A stretch of DNA of 64,000 nt from NCBI GenBank assembly GCA_015075645.1, contig JABTUF010000002.1, positions 372,001 to 436,000 of the forward strand. Reading direction: 5' to 3'. The translations under genes were made by a program, and so were the position numbers. This document shows, one piece after another, positions 52,924 through 61,705 of this stretch. The notes under the pieces are model-generated. The model saw only the letters and a program-made list of their open reading frames with translations. It did no database searches and was not told the origin of the DNA. The DNA is from Burkholderiales bacterium. Lineage in GTDB: Bacteria > Pseudomonadota > Gammaproteobacteria > Burkholderiales > Casimicrobiaceae. How positions within the stretch are numbered: the first letter of the stretch is position 1; each line of letters starts with the position of its first letter.

Positions 52924-53436
52924 CTACGGCGACAGCGTGTTGCCCAGGAAATCGCCCTTGCCGATCTCGAGCCCGTTGTGACGCAGGATGGCGTACGCGG
53001 TCGTCACGTGGAAGTAGAAGTTCGGGATCGCGCGCGCGAGCAGGTACTGCAGGCCCGCGTAGGTGACGTCCTTGCCGCCGACCTTGACGACGGTCTCCTT
53101 CTTCTCGGCGCCATCGATGTCCGCCGCGGCGACCGTCTTCAGGAACGCGATCGACGTCTCGATGCGCGCCTTCAGGTCCGCGATCGTCTTGTCGTCGCCG
53201 AAGGTCGGCGCCGCGGCGCCCGCAAGCCGTGTGGCCACGCCGTTGGCCGTGTCGCAGGCGATCCTGACCTGGGCCGCCAACGGAAGCATGTCGGGGTAGA
53301 GCCGCGCGGTCGGCAGCACCGACGGATCGAGCTTCTTCGCGTCCGCGTAGGCCTGCGCCCGGTCGAGGATCGCCGCGAGGTTGTGCAGCATGTGGGTGAA
53401 CCGGGGAATGCTCACCTGATACATCGAGATCGACAC
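52924..53436 (-). CDS. DUF1993 family protein
   Basis: A 170-residue protein of DUF1993, recognised from SISMYQVSIPRFTHMLHNLAAILDRA, the LPTARLYPDMLPLAAQVRIACD block and NFYFHVTTAYAILRHNGLEIGKGDFLG. The family belongs with DinB/YfiT-like four-helix proteins with unproved function. The start is GTG at 53436, preceded by AAGGAG. It is 45 bases before the C25-like gene on the same strand and may share its transcript. Confidence 0.85.
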   Translation of the reverse strand: MSISMYQVSIPRFTHMLHNLAAILDRAQAYADAKKLDPSVLPTARLYPDMLPLAAQVRIACDTANGVATRLAGAAAPTFGDDKTIADLKARIETSIAFLKTVAAADIDGAEKKETVVKVGGKDVTYAGLQYLLARAIPNFYFHVTTAYAILRHNGLEIGKGDFLGNTLSP

Positions 53437-53600
53437 GCGAGTCTCCTTCCTGTGGGGAACCCGGTCCGGACGCGAGGACTCCAAGGGAGCGCGCCCACCG
53501 GAGGGACCGAGCATAGCGCAGCGGGGGGCCGTCACCGCGCGCGGTATCCTCGCGGGTTGTCCCCCGCGCCAGGCATCTGGCAGCGGCGACCTGACCGACG

Positions 53601-54485
53601 ATGCACTTCACGCGACCGTGGTACGACCTTCGCGCCGGTGAGGAAGGCCACCGGCGCTTCGACATCGCGATCGCGATGTCGGTGCTGCTGCACGCCGCGG
53701 CGCTGTTCCTCGTGGCGCCGACGGTGCTGAAGCACGCGCTGACGCCCGGCGAAGTCGAGGGTCCGGTGTCCGCGCCGATCTCGGTCTCGCTCGCGCCGCG
53801 CCCACGGCCTCCGGTGCCCCAGGTGGAACCGGTGTCACCACCTCCGTCCCCGCCCCCGGCAACGGCGCCGACGCCGCGCCGTGAGCGACCGGCGGCCCGG
53901 CCGACGTTGCCACCGATGGCGTCGATCCCCGCCGAACCCTCGCCGGAGACACTGAAGGTGCCTCCTCCCACGCTCGTGCCGCTGCCGCCGCCCCCGCGGC
54001 CGACGCCCCGGCCACCGTCGCCGCCGGTCGAGACCGACCTCGCCGCGTACATCGCCGCGCGACGCGCCGAGCGCGGGGAGCCGAGCCCCGCGCCCGCGGC
54101 ACAAGGCGAGGCGGCCCGCCGGGATCGCGCGCTCGAACGCAACCTCGCGAGCCTCAACACGCCGCGACCGTTCGTCGGCAATCCGAAGAGCGGGGGCGGC
54201 CTCTTCCAGGTCACGCTGAAGAGCTACGACTTCGCGGAGTTCCGCTTCTTCGGCTGGAGTCCCGAAGCGCGGCGCCGGGCGCCGCAGCGCTTCGAAGTCC
54301 GCAAGGGCGACAACCCGACGATCGACATCGCGATCGTCAAGCGCATGATCGAGATCATCCGCCAGACCGAGAAGGGCGACTTCGTGTGGCGCTCGGAGCG
54401 CCTCGGCCACGAGGTCACGCTCTCGGCGCGGCCCGAGGACACGCAACGCCTCGAGGAGTTCCTGCTGCGGGACATGTTCGGATGA
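53601..54485 (+). CDS. TonB-like energy-transducer protein
   Basis: A 294-residue protein with one N-terminal membrane helix containing the TonB-type Ser and His (MSVLLHAAALFLVAP; His31), a long Pro-rich spacer (residues about 60-150) and a C-terminal beta-rich domain (FAEFRFFGWSPEARR, then LGHEVTLSARPED). The C-terminal domain lacks clear TonB_C motifs, so it is a TonB/TolA-like rather than canonical TonB. It overlaps the downstream solute-binding-protein gene by ATGA, an unusual coupling. No ExbB/ExbD genes are in the window. Confidence 0.65.
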   Translation: MHFTRPWYDLRAGEEGHRRFDIAIAMSVLLHAAALFLVAPTVLKHALTPGEVEGPVSAPISVSLAPRPRPPVPQVEPVSPPPSPPPATAPTPRRERPAARPTLPPMASIPAEPSPETLKVPPPTLVPLPPPPRPTPRPPSPPVETDLAAYIAARRAERGEPSPAPAAQGEAARRDRALERNLASLNTPRPFVGNPKSGGGLFQVTLKSYDFAEFRFFGWSPEARRRAPQRFEVRKGDNPTIDIAIVKRMIEIIRQTEKGDFVWRSERLGHEVTLSARPEDTQRLEEFLLRDMFG

Positions 54486-56266
54486 ACGCCCGCCGCGCGT
54501 TCCTCGGACGCGCGATGCGCACGCTCGCCTGGGGCCTCCTGCCGGTCACCGCGCCCGCAGCGCGGGCTGCGGACGCAGCGAAGATCCTGCGCGTGGCGGT
54601 GTTCGACATCGACACGCTCGACCCGCAGCAGTACAGCGACCAGCCGTCGTTCTCGGTCATCCAGGCGCTGTTCGAGCCCGCGTTCGAGTGGGACTACCTG
54701 TCGCGCACGCCGAAGCTCACGCCGCTCACCGCGGCCGGACCCGCCGAGATCACCGATGCCGGACGCACCTGGACGATCCGCCTGAAGCGCGGGATCCGCT
54801 TCATCGACGATCCGGCGTTTCGCGGCGAGCCGCGCGAACTCGTCGCCGACGACTACGTCTACGCGTACAAGCGCTGGCTCGACCCGAACCTGCGCCGCGG
54901 CGGGCAGCCGGTCCTCACCGACCTCATCGTCGGAGCCCGACCGGTCGTCGACGCGGCGAAGCGGAACGGCCGCCTCGACTACGACGCGCCGATCGAGGGC
55001 CTGCGCGCGGTCGACCGCTACACGATCCGGATCCGGCTTTCCGGGGCGAACTATCCGGCGTTGGAGGACATGCTGGGCTTCGTCGGCGCACTGGCGCGCG
55101 AAGTCGTCGACGCGGCCGGAGGCGACATCCGGTCACGTCCGGTGGGCACCGGACCGTACCGGCTGCGCGAGTGGAAGCCCGGCTCGAAGCTCGTGCTCGA
55201 GGCGAATCCCGTCTACCGCGAAGCTGCGTTTCCCGCGAGCGCCGATCCCGCGGATGCCGCGCTCGTCGCGTCGATGCGCGGCAAGCGCGTGCCGTTCGCC
55301 GCGACGGTCGAGGTGAACATCGTCGACGAGGATTCCACCCGCCTGCTGATGTTCGAACGCGGCGACCTGGACTTCGTCGAACTGCGCGGTGAAATCGCCA
55401 CACGCCTGCTCGCGGGCGACCGGCTGCTCCCCGCGGTCGCCGCGCGCGGCATCACGCGGCAGGTGCACGCGGAGCCGTTCCTGTTCGCGTTCTACTTCAA
55501 CATGAAGGACCCGACGCTCGGCGGCGACAGCCGCGAACGCGTCGCGCTGCGCCGCGCGATCGCGATGGGCTTCGACAGCGGGCGGTTCACGCGGATCGTG
55601 ATGGCGGGCCAGGCGATCCCCGCGAACCAGTTCGCCCCGCCGGGCACCACCGGCCACGACCCGGCGATGCCCGCGGCGTCGATCCACGACCCGGCCACCG
55701 CGAATGCGCTCCTCGACCGTTTCGGCTACGGGGAGCGCGACCGGGACGGATACCGGCGCGGTCCCGACGGCGAACCGGTCACGATCACGCTGTCGCTGCG
55801 GACCGGCGGCATGTCGCGCGACCTGCAGACGCTGTGGCGCCGGAACCTGGACACGCTGGGCCTGCGCACCGCGTTCGAACTCGCGCCGTTCCAGGAGGTC
55901 ATCCGCAACGTCGAACTCGGGAAGTTCCAGATGTACATGGGAGGCTACGGCGGATCGCCGTCCGGCTACAACGAATTCGCGCAACTGCACGGCATCGAGC
56001 CGATGCGCGTCAACAGCGTGCGTTTCGCGAACGCCGACTACGATCGCGCCGCCGCGGCGTTCCTGCGCGCCGGCACCGAGCGCGAGCGGATCGACGCGGC
56101 ACGGACGATGAACGCGATCGCGCGCACGTACATGCCGATGCTGCCCGCGTACTTCCGTCTGGAATCGGCCTACGTCCAGCCGTGGCTCTCAGGCTTCCGG
56201 CCACAGCGGTTCTCGACCTACTGGAAATATCTCGACATCGACCCCGCGAAGCGACGCCGGGAATGA
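54482..56266 (+). CDS. Orphan family-5 extracellular solute-binding protein
   Basis: A 594-residue SBP_bac_5-type protein. The N-terminus carries an Arg pair (NARRAFLGRAM) and a hydrophobic stretch ending at ARAA near residue 29, compatible with a Tat-type or Sec signal. Domain landmarks are VAVFDIDTLDPQQYSDQP, WTIRLKRGIRFIDDPAFRG, RPVGTGPYRLREWKPGS and the C-terminal FRPQRFSTYWKYLDID. It resembles the binding proteins of peptide importers but no permease or ATPase follows. It overlaps the TonB-like gene, so it may serve as an accessory to an outer-membrane uptake system. Ligand unknown. Confidence 0.82.
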   Translation: MNARRAFLGRAMRTLAWGLLPVTAPAARAADAAKILRVAVFDIDTLDPQQYSDQPSFSVIQALFEPAFEWDYLSRTPKLTPLTAAGPAEITDAGRTWTIRLKRGIRFIDDPAFRGEPRELVADDYVYAYKRWLDPNLRRGGQPVLTDLIVGARPVVDAAKRNGRLDYDAPIEGLRAVDRYTIRIRLSGANYPALEDMLGFVGALAREVVDAAGGDIRSRPVGTGPYRLREWKPGSKLVLEANPVYREAAFPASADPADAALVASMRGKRVPFAATVEVNIVDEDSTRLLMFERGDLDFVELRGEIATRLLAGDRLLPAVAARGITRQVHAEPFLFAFYFNMKDPTLGGDSRERVALRRAIAMGFDSGRFTRIVMAGQAIPANQFAPPGTTGHDPAMPAASIHDPATANALLDRFGYGERDRDGYRRGPDGEPVTITLSLRTGGMSRDLQTLWRRNLDTLGLRTAFELAPFQEVIRNVELGKFQMYMGGYGGSPSGYNEFAQLHGIEPMRVNSVRFANADYDRAAAAFLRAGTERERIDAARTMNAIARTYMPMLPAYFRLESAYVQPWLSGFRPQRFSTYWKYLDIDPAKRRRE

Positions 56267-56438
56267 TCGACGACTTGCAACTGTTAGCGCTGGCACAGGC
56301 GGTCGCCTCGCCCGGTCGGCACCGGCGGCGCCCCCGATCCGCAACGCGCCATCGTCAAGCTGTACGACCGGTCAGGCTGCCGGCGTGGAGCGCCCGTCGG
56401 CAGGGCACGTTGCCCGTACAACTTCGAGGAGGGTTTCG

Positions 56439-56891
56439 ATGAAAATCACCGATCCGGTCCGGCGTTCGACGATTCGCGCACTCGCGTTCGCGGGCGCCGC
56501 GGCGGCGCTCGCCGCCTGCCAGTCGATGGAGATGCCGAAGTCCTACACGCAGACCGTCGCGCTGACCGGCGCGCAGGAGGTTCCGGCGACGGCGACCGGC
56601 GCCTCGGGCTCCGGCAGCGTCACGGTCACGCCCGAAGGCATGGTCACCGCGACGATCGTCGTCAACGGCATGAGCGCGACGGCCGCGCACATTCACATGG
56701 CGGCTGCAGGCGCCAACGGTCCGGTCATCGTCCCGTTCGTCAAGACGGCCGACAACACGTTCTCCGCGCCCGCGGGCGCGAAGATGACGAGTGAGCAGTA
56801 CGCGGCCTACAAAGCCGGCCGGACCTACGTCAACGTGCACAGCGCCGCGCATCCCGCGGGAGAAGTGCGCGCCCAGCTCAAGGGCCAGTGA
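56439..56891 (+). CDS. CHRD domain-containing lipoprotein
   Basis: A 150-residue protein. The signal ends in LAACQ, a lipobox-like site (Cys near residue 27), then a CHRD domain: TVALTGAQEVPATATGASGS (the CHRD start), AHIHMAAAGANGPVIV and AYVNVHSAAHPAGEVRAQL (in sequence TYVNVHSAAHPAGEVRAQL). CHRD domains occur in chordin and in bacterial secreted proteins of unknown role. A GAGGAGGG ribosome-binding site precedes ATG 56439. Confidence 0.9.
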   Translation: MKITDPVRRSTIRALAFAGAAAALAACQSMEMPKSYTQTVALTGAQEVPATATGASGSGSVTVTPEGMVTATIVVNGMSATAAHIHMAAAGANGPVIVPFVKTADNTFSAPAGAKMTSEQYAAYKAGRTYVNVHSAAHPAGEVRAQLKGQ

Positions 56892-56947
56892 CGCCGGCCC
56901 CGGTGCCGGACCGGCGTCCGACACCGGGAGCGTGACGCGCAGGAAGG

Positions 56948-57721
56948 TCAGACGCGCGGTTCGCCGCGCCCGTTGACGGTGATCGTCGCGCCCGGCGGGA
57001 ACGAGAGCTGCGCCGTGTAGTTGCGCCCGCGGAAGCGGTAGACGACGTCCCAGTAGGTCGGCTGTCCCGATCCGGGGATGGTCTGGCACTTCTGCACGCC
57101 GCCCTGACCTCGACCCGCCACCGTCGAACCGGCATAGGCGCCTCCCACCGCGCCGATCGCCGTGGCGACGTCGCGTCCGGTGCCGCCGCCGATCTGGTGG
57201 CCGAGCACCCCGCCCAGGATGCCGCCGATGACCGCCCCGGCGACCTGGTCGCCGCGATGCTGCTGCGGCTCGACCCAGCAGCGCTCTTCGGGCGGACCCA
57301 CGACCGCGCGCACCGAAATCACGTCGGCCTGGTAGAGCGGCTCGCCGTAGCGCGGGTAGTACGCGTAGTTGGGTGGCGGCGCCGGCGGGTAGCTCCCCGC
57401 GACGTTGCCGCCGACGCGCCGCAACGACGAGATGCTTCCCTCGAGCCCCATCGCGTAGAGCGACGGGTACTGGCCGGGCGTGAGCACCGTGCAGCGACCG
57501 CCGAAATGGGCGTCGGCGCAGAACTCCCAGCGCCCGCGATCGATGATCACCGACCTCGTCTTGTCGTTGAAGCCGTAGGGATCGAGGTTCGGCGTATCCC
57601 AGTTGATCAGGTAGTTCGCGCCGCGGAAATGGTCCTGCGCATAGAGCGTGACCTGCGCGGCCGCGAAGGGACTCGCGAACACCGCCGCGGCGATGCATGA
57701 CCGGAAGAGCGTGCGCAGCAT
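56948..57721 (-). CDS. Beta/gamma-crystallin and glycine-zipper exported protein
   Basis: A 257-residue protein with a signal peptide cleaved near FAAAQ (residue about 22), a beta/gamma-crystallin Greek-key domain (VTLYAQDHFRGANYLI to GLEGSISSLRRV, residues about 24-105; includes an NDKTRS calcium-motif-like loop), a Pro/Tyr linker, and a glycine-zipper segment AGAVIGGILGGVLGHQIGGGTG (Rick_17kDa-like) followed by a short C-terminal beta region. Crystallin-type domains often bind Ca2+; glycine zippers span or associate with the outer membrane. The combination on one chain is unusual. Confidence 0.82.
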   Translation of the reverse strand: MLRTLFRSCIAAAVFASPFAAAQVTLYAQDHFRGANYLINWDTPNLDPYGFNDKTRSVIIDRGRWEFCADAHFGGRCTVLTPGQYPSLYAMGLEGSISSLRRVGGNVAGSYPPAPPPNYAYYPRYGEPLYQADVISVRAVVGPPEERCWVEPQQHRGDQVAGAVIGGILGGVLGHQIGGGTGRDVATAIGAVGGAYAGSTVAGRGQGGVQKCQTIPGSGQPTYWDVVYRFRGRNYTAQLSFPPGATITVNGRGEPRV

Positions 57722-57827
57722 GGGTTTTCCCCGGGGGTCGAGTTCGCAAGTGTAGCGAAGTCCGGGATCGGCCGGGCGCCGCGGCCTCCGCGGACCATCG
57801 GCGCCACGCGGGTAGACTTGCGCGTGC

Positions 57828-58961
57828 ATGGGACGCGTCGCCATCAAGCCCGCCTGGGTGCTCCAGGGCCCCGACGGCGACCACTTCGAGCCGCGGCTCT
57901 TCGGCTTGCTGCAGGCGATCCGCGACAGCGGCAAACTCACCTCGGCGTCGCAGGCGGTCGGCCTGTCGTATCGCCACGCGTGGCAGCTCCTCTCGCGCTG
58001 GGCCGCGATGCTCGGCAGCGACCTCGTCGTCAGGGAGCAGGGCAAGGGCACGCGGCTCACCCGGCTGGGCGAACGCCTGCTGTGGGTCGAGCAGCGCACG
58101 CAGGCGAGCCTCTTCCCGCAACTCGAGAACATCGCCTCCGAGCTCAACGTCGAGATCCGCCGGGCGCGCCGCGCGCCGCAGCCGCTGGTGCGGGTGCACG
58201 CGAGCCACGGCTACGCGATCGAGCGGCTGCCCCGGCTCATGCCCGCCGACGCGCACGCCGACATCGCGCTCAAGTACGTCGGCAGCGTCGAGGCGCTCGC
58301 CTCGCTGGCGCGCGGGACCTGCGAGATCGCCGGCTTCCACGTTCCGATCGGCGACATCGCCGCGGCGTTCTGGGCCGAGTACGCACGATTCATCCGCCCG
58401 CGCCAGCAGCGCGTGATCCGGATGGTGCGGCGGACGCAGGGATTGATCGTCGCGCCGGGCAATCCGCTGCGCATCCGCGACCTCGCCGACCTCGCGCGTC
58501 CGCGCGTGAAGTTCGTCAACCGGCAGCCGGGGTCCGGCACCCGCGTGCTGTTCGACGCGCTCCTCGCGGGGCGGGGCATCGCATCGCGCGCGATCCGCGG
58601 CTACGACACGGCCGAGATCACCCATGCCGCGGTCGCGGCCGCGGTGGCGAGCGGAGTCGCGCACGCGGGACTCGGCGTCGCGCCCGCGGCGCACGCGTAC
58701 AAGCTCGACTTCATCCCGATCGTCGAGGAACGCTATCTCCTCGCCTGCAAGGCCGCATCGCTGGACTCCCCTGCGGTGCAGTCGATCGTGGCGTTGCTGC
58801 GAGGTTCCGCGTTCCGTCGCTCGATCGACGCGGTGCCCGGCTACCGGCTGGACCAGCCCGGCGACGTCGCCTCGTTCGGCGAGCTCTTTCCCGACGCCTT
58901 CGACGCGCGCCACGCGCGGACTCGTCCACGTCATGACCGACAGGCTCAAGGCGCGGCTTGA
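57828..58961 (+). CDS. ModE/LysR-like HTH regulator with periplasmic-binding-protein effector domain (first of two)
   Basis: A 377-residue transcription factor. The N-terminal winged helix (FGLLQAIRDSGKLTSASQAVGLSYRHAWQLLSR, residues about 24-57) is of the ModE/LysR type. The C-terminal two-thirds is a type-2 periplasmic-binding-protein-like domain (PBP_like, PF12727-type): VRVHASHGYAIERL, YVGSVEALASLARGTCEIAGFHVP, and NRQPGSGTRVLFDALL. Related regulators control molybdate or metabolite uptake. A TAGACT -10-like element ends ten bases before the ATG, so the mRNA may be leaderless. The next gene overlaps by 29 bases. Confidence 0.82.
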   Translation: MGRVAIKPAWVLQGPDGDHFEPRLFGLLQAIRDSGKLTSASQAVGLSYRHAWQLLSRWAAMLGSDLVVREQGKGTRLTRLGERLLWVEQRTQASLFPQLENIASELNVEIRRARRAPQPLVRVHASHGYAIERLPRLMPADAHADIALKYVGSVEALASLARGTCEIAGFHVPIGDIAAAFWAEYARFIRPRQQRVIRMVRRTQGLIVAPGNPLRIRDLADLARPRVKFVNRQPGSGTRVLFDALLAGRGIASRAIRGYDTAEITHAAVAAAVASGVAHAGLGVAPAAHAYKLDFIPIVEERYLLACKAASLDSPAVQSIVALLRGSAFRRSIDAVPGYRLDQPGDVASFGELFPDAFDARHARTRPRHDRQAQGAA

Positions 58962-60084
58962 TCCGGGCGTGGGCCTCGGACGCGACGCGGCGCACCCGGT
59001 GCCGCGCGAACTCCTCGATCTGCTTCGCGGCATCCGCAGGCATGGCTCGCTCGCGCTCGCGAGGCGGGACGCCGGGATGTCGCATCGCTACGCATGCACG
59101 CTGATCGAACGCTGGGAGACGATCTCCGGCCGGCGGCTCGCGGTCCTGTCGCGCGGCCGCGGCAGCGCACTCACGCCGTTCGGATTGAAGCTCGCCGGCA
59201 TCGACGCGTGGTTGCACGAACGTGTCGGCGCGAGGTTCGCCCGCCTGTCGGAAGAACTGGCCGACTACCTCGACGTGCCCGAGGCGCCGCCCGCCCCGCG
59301 CCTGCGGCTTCGCGCGAGCCACGACCTCGCCGTCCTGAAGCTGCACGAGCGGCTCGCCGGGCAACTCGCGATCGACCTCCGGTTCCAGGGCGGCCTCGCG
59401 AGCCTCGACGCGCTCGCGGCGGGCGAATGCGACCTCGCGGGATTCCATGTTCCGGATCCGCCGTCGCTGCTCGGCCACCTGCTGCCCGTGTACCGGTCCC
59501 GCCTCGACGAGCGCGAGTACCGGTACCTGCGGCTCCTGTCGCGTCACCAGGGCATGATCGTCGCGCACGGCAACCCGCAGCGCATGCGCTCGCTCGCCGA
59601 CCTCCTCCGACCCGGCCTGCGCCTCGCGAACCGGGAGCGCGGATCGGGAACGCGACTGCTGTTCGACGCGCTGCTCGCCTCGCGGGGCATCACGCCGGAG
59701 GCCATCGAAGGCTACGAAAGCGAGGGGCTCACGCACATGGCGACCGCCGCGCGCGTGCGGTCGGGCACGGCGGACGTCGCGTTCGGCATCGAGGCCGCGG
59801 CGCGTGCGCACGACCTCGGGTTCGTGCCGGTGGCGAACGAGCACTACTACCTCGCTGCGCCGATCCGCAGTACCGCGGCGGACGCGCTCGACACGCTCGC
59901 GCGTGCCGCCGACACCGTCGTGTTCCGGCGTGCCATCGCGCGCATCGGCGGCTACGACGTCGCGCACGTTCCCGCGCGGACGACGCTCGCGCGGATCCTG
60001 GGCGACCGCCCGTCGGGCGGATCCGGGCGACACCCGGATGCCGGGGCCGCCGGTCGCGTCACGCGTCGATCGCGAGTTCCTTGA
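58933..60084 (+). CDS. ModE/LysR-like HTH regulator with periplasmic-binding-protein effector domain (second of two)
   Basis: A 383-residue paralogue of the preceding protein: HTH (LLRGIRRHGSLALARRDAGMSHRYACTLIERWE), then RLRASHDLAVLKLHERL, GGLASLDALAAGECDLAGFHVPD, RLANRERGSGTRLLFDALLASRGITPEAIEGYESEG. The same order and the shared (R/Q)(E/P)(R)GSGTR signature show a tandem duplication, with considerable divergence. ATG 58933 lies within the end of the first gene in another frame. Two non-identical regulators may form a heteromer. The 3' end overlaps the convergent DUF2237 gene by 26 bases. Confidence 0.82.
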   Translation: MTDRLKARLDPGVGLGRDAAHPVPRELLDLLRGIRRHGSLALARRDAGMSHRYACTLIERWETISGRRLAVLSRGRGSALTPFGLKLAGIDAWLHERVGARFARLSEELADYLDVPEAPPAPRLRLRASHDLAVLKLHERLAGQLAIDLRFQGGLASLDALAAGECDLAGFHVPDPPSLLGHLLPVYRSRLDEREYRYLRLLSRHQGMIVAHGNPQRMRSLADLLRPGLRLANRERGSGTRLLFDALLASRGITPEAIEGYESEGLTHMATAARVRSGTADVAFGIEAAARAHDLGFVPVANEHYYLAAPIRSTAADALDTLARAADTVVFRRAIARIGGYDVAHVPARTTLARILGDRPSGGSGRHPDAGAAGRVTRRSRVP

Positions 60085-60451
60085 GCGCCGAGAGCGGAAT
60101 CACGGCGAGCGTTTCCTCGTGCGTCGCCGCGAGCACCACCGGCGGCGCCACGCCGGCCTCGTAGGCCTGCCGCCAGGTCGCGGCGCACACGCACCAGCGA
60201 TCGCCGGGCGAAAGCCCCGGGAAACCGTAGCGCGGCGCGGGCGTGACGAGGTCGTTGCCCTGCTCGCGGGCGAACCGCAGGAAGTCGCGCGTCATGCGCG
60301 CGCAGACGACGTGCAGGCCGTGGTCGTCAGGACCGGTGTTGCAGCAGCCGTCGCGGAAGAAGCCGGTGCGCGGCGCCATCGAGCACGGCTCGAGCGCGCC
60401 GCCCAGCACGTTGCGGTCGGCGACCCGGTCGCGCGCGGCATCGGAAGCCAT
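60059..60451 (-). CDS. DUF2237 family protein
   Basis: A 130-residue protein. NVLGGALEPCSMAPRTGFFRDGCCNTGPDDHG and VVCARMTRDFLRFAREQGNDL, PAPRYGFPGLSPGDRWCVCAATW match DUF2237 with its conserved cysteines (EPCS, GCCNT, CVCA). The family is widespread and its role is unknown. ATG 60451 starts before the conserved core. It is convergent with the second regulator. Confidence 0.9.
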   Translation of the reverse strand: MASDAARDRVADRNVLGGALEPCSMAPRTGFFRDGCCNTGPDDHGLHVVCARMTRDFLRFAREQGNDLVTPAPRYGFPGLSPGDRWCVCAATWRQAYEAGVAPPVVLAATHEETLAVIPLSALKELAIDA

Positions 60452-60534
60452 CCCGACATGATAGTCCGGATCGCGCGGCGGATGCGATCGAACCGTCGCG
60501 GCGCACCGGCCCCTTCGGGGCATGAACGCGCGCC

Positions 60535-60543
60535 TGCTATAAT
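60535..60543 (+). promoter_or_regulatory. Extended -10 promoter of the patatin-like gene
   Basis: TGCTATAAT is a perfect extended -10 (TG-n plus TATAAT). It is about 60 bases before ATG 60604. No good -35 is visible, which extended -10 promoters tolerate. It is the best single promoter element in the right part of the window. Confidence 0.6.
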
Positions 60544-60603
60544 TTCGGGTTCCCTTCGTTTCGCGCGCGCACTTCGACGGTGTGCATGCGCCACCGCTCC
60601 CCC

Positions 60604-61692
60604 ATGGCAACGAGATCGAAACACTCAAGACCCGCGCGCGCCACGTCCGTCCCGGCAGCGACTCCCGCACGCAAACGCCGCGACGGCAAGGTCCTCGTCG
60701 ACCTGGCGCTCCAGGGCGGCGGAGCCCACGGCGCCTTCACCTGGGGCGTGCTCGACCGCCTGCTCGAGGAATCCTGGCTCGCGATCGACGGCATTTCCGG
60801 CACGTCGGCGGGCGCCATGAACGCCGCGATCCTCGCCGACGGCCTCGCGCACGGCGGGCACGACGCCGCGCGCGAGGGGCTCGCGAGCTTCTGGAAGCGC
60901 GTCGCCGACGCCGCCGCGATGAGCCCGCTGCAGCGCGGTCCGCTCGAGGTCATGTCGGGCGCCTGGACGCTCGACTACTCGCCGGCGTTCGTCGCGATGG
61001 AACTCGCCTCGCAGGTGCTCTCGCCCTACAGCATGTTCATGGTCGAGAACCCGCTCGGCCGCATCCTCGCGGAGTCCATCGACTTCGAGCGGCTGAACGA
61101 TTCGCCGGTCAAGCTGTTCGTGACCGCGACCAACGTGCGCACCGGCAAAGGCCGCGTGTTCCGCAACAGCGAGATCACGCCGGACGTGCTGCTCGCTTCC
61201 GCCTGCCTGCCGACGCTCTTCCAGGCGGTCGAGATCGACGGCGAGTCGTACTGGGACGGCGGATACTCGGGCAATCCGTCGATGTACCCGCTGATCCGCG
61301 AATGCTCGGCGTCCGACACGATCATCGTCCAGATCAACCCGATCGAGCGGCCGGGAACACCCCGGACGGCGCGCGAGATCCAGAACCGCCTGAACGAGAT
61401 CTCGTTCAACGCCACGCTGCTCAAGGACCTGCGCGCGGGCGCGCTGATGCGCAGCGTGCTCGACGCCGGGAGCGCGGAAGGCCGGATGTGGGCCAACATG
61501 CGCGTGCACCGGATCGCGTCCGACGTGATGCTGAAGCTCGGCTACTCGTCGAAGCTCCTCGCCGAGTGGCCGTTCTTCATGATGCTCCGCGACGAGGGGC
61601 GCGCGGCCGCGTCGGCGTTCCTCGACGCCCATCGAGGCGACCTCGGCGTGCGCTCGACGCTCGATTTCGACGCCATCCTCGAAGGCATCTGA
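60604..61692 (+). CDS. Patatin-like phospholipase family protein
   Basis: A 362-residue acyl hydrolase with a Ser-Asp dyad: oxyanion-hole loop LALQGGGAHGAFTWGVLD, nucleophile in SGTSAGAMNAAIL, and Asp in YWDGGYSGNPSMYPL. It hydrolyses lipids or acyl esters. The N-terminal 25 residues are Arg/Ala-rich. ATG 60604 follows the promoter and untranslated leader. It is followed after 13 bases by a GntP permease gene, so they probably form an operon; the pairing has no obvious metabolic logic. Confidence 0.9.
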   Translation: MATRSKHSRPARATSVPAATPARKRRDGKVLVDLALQGGGAHGAFTWGVLDRLLEESWLAIDGISGTSAGAMNAAILADGLAHGGHDAAREGLASFWKRVADAAAMSPLQRGPLEVMSGAWTLDYSPAFVAMELASQVLSPYSMFMVENPLGRILAESIDFERLNDSPVKLFVTATNVRTGKGRVFRNSEITPDVLLASACLPTLFQAVEIDGESYWDGGYSGNPSMYPLIRECSASDTIIVQINPIERPGTPRTAREIQNRLNEISFNATLLKDLRAGALMRSVLDAGSAEGRMWANMRVHRIASDVMLKLGYSSKLLAEWPFFMMLRDEGRAAASAFLDAHRGDLGVRSTLDFDAILEGI

Positions 61693-61705
61693 GGCCGGGA
61701 CGGAC

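Noticed and set aside
51295..53436. Complete bacterial gasdermin or other known caspase-linked defence system
   Set aside because: The caspase-fold gene is present but no gasdermin-like, TIR, nuclease or NTPase partner is seen; DUF1993 is not such a partner.
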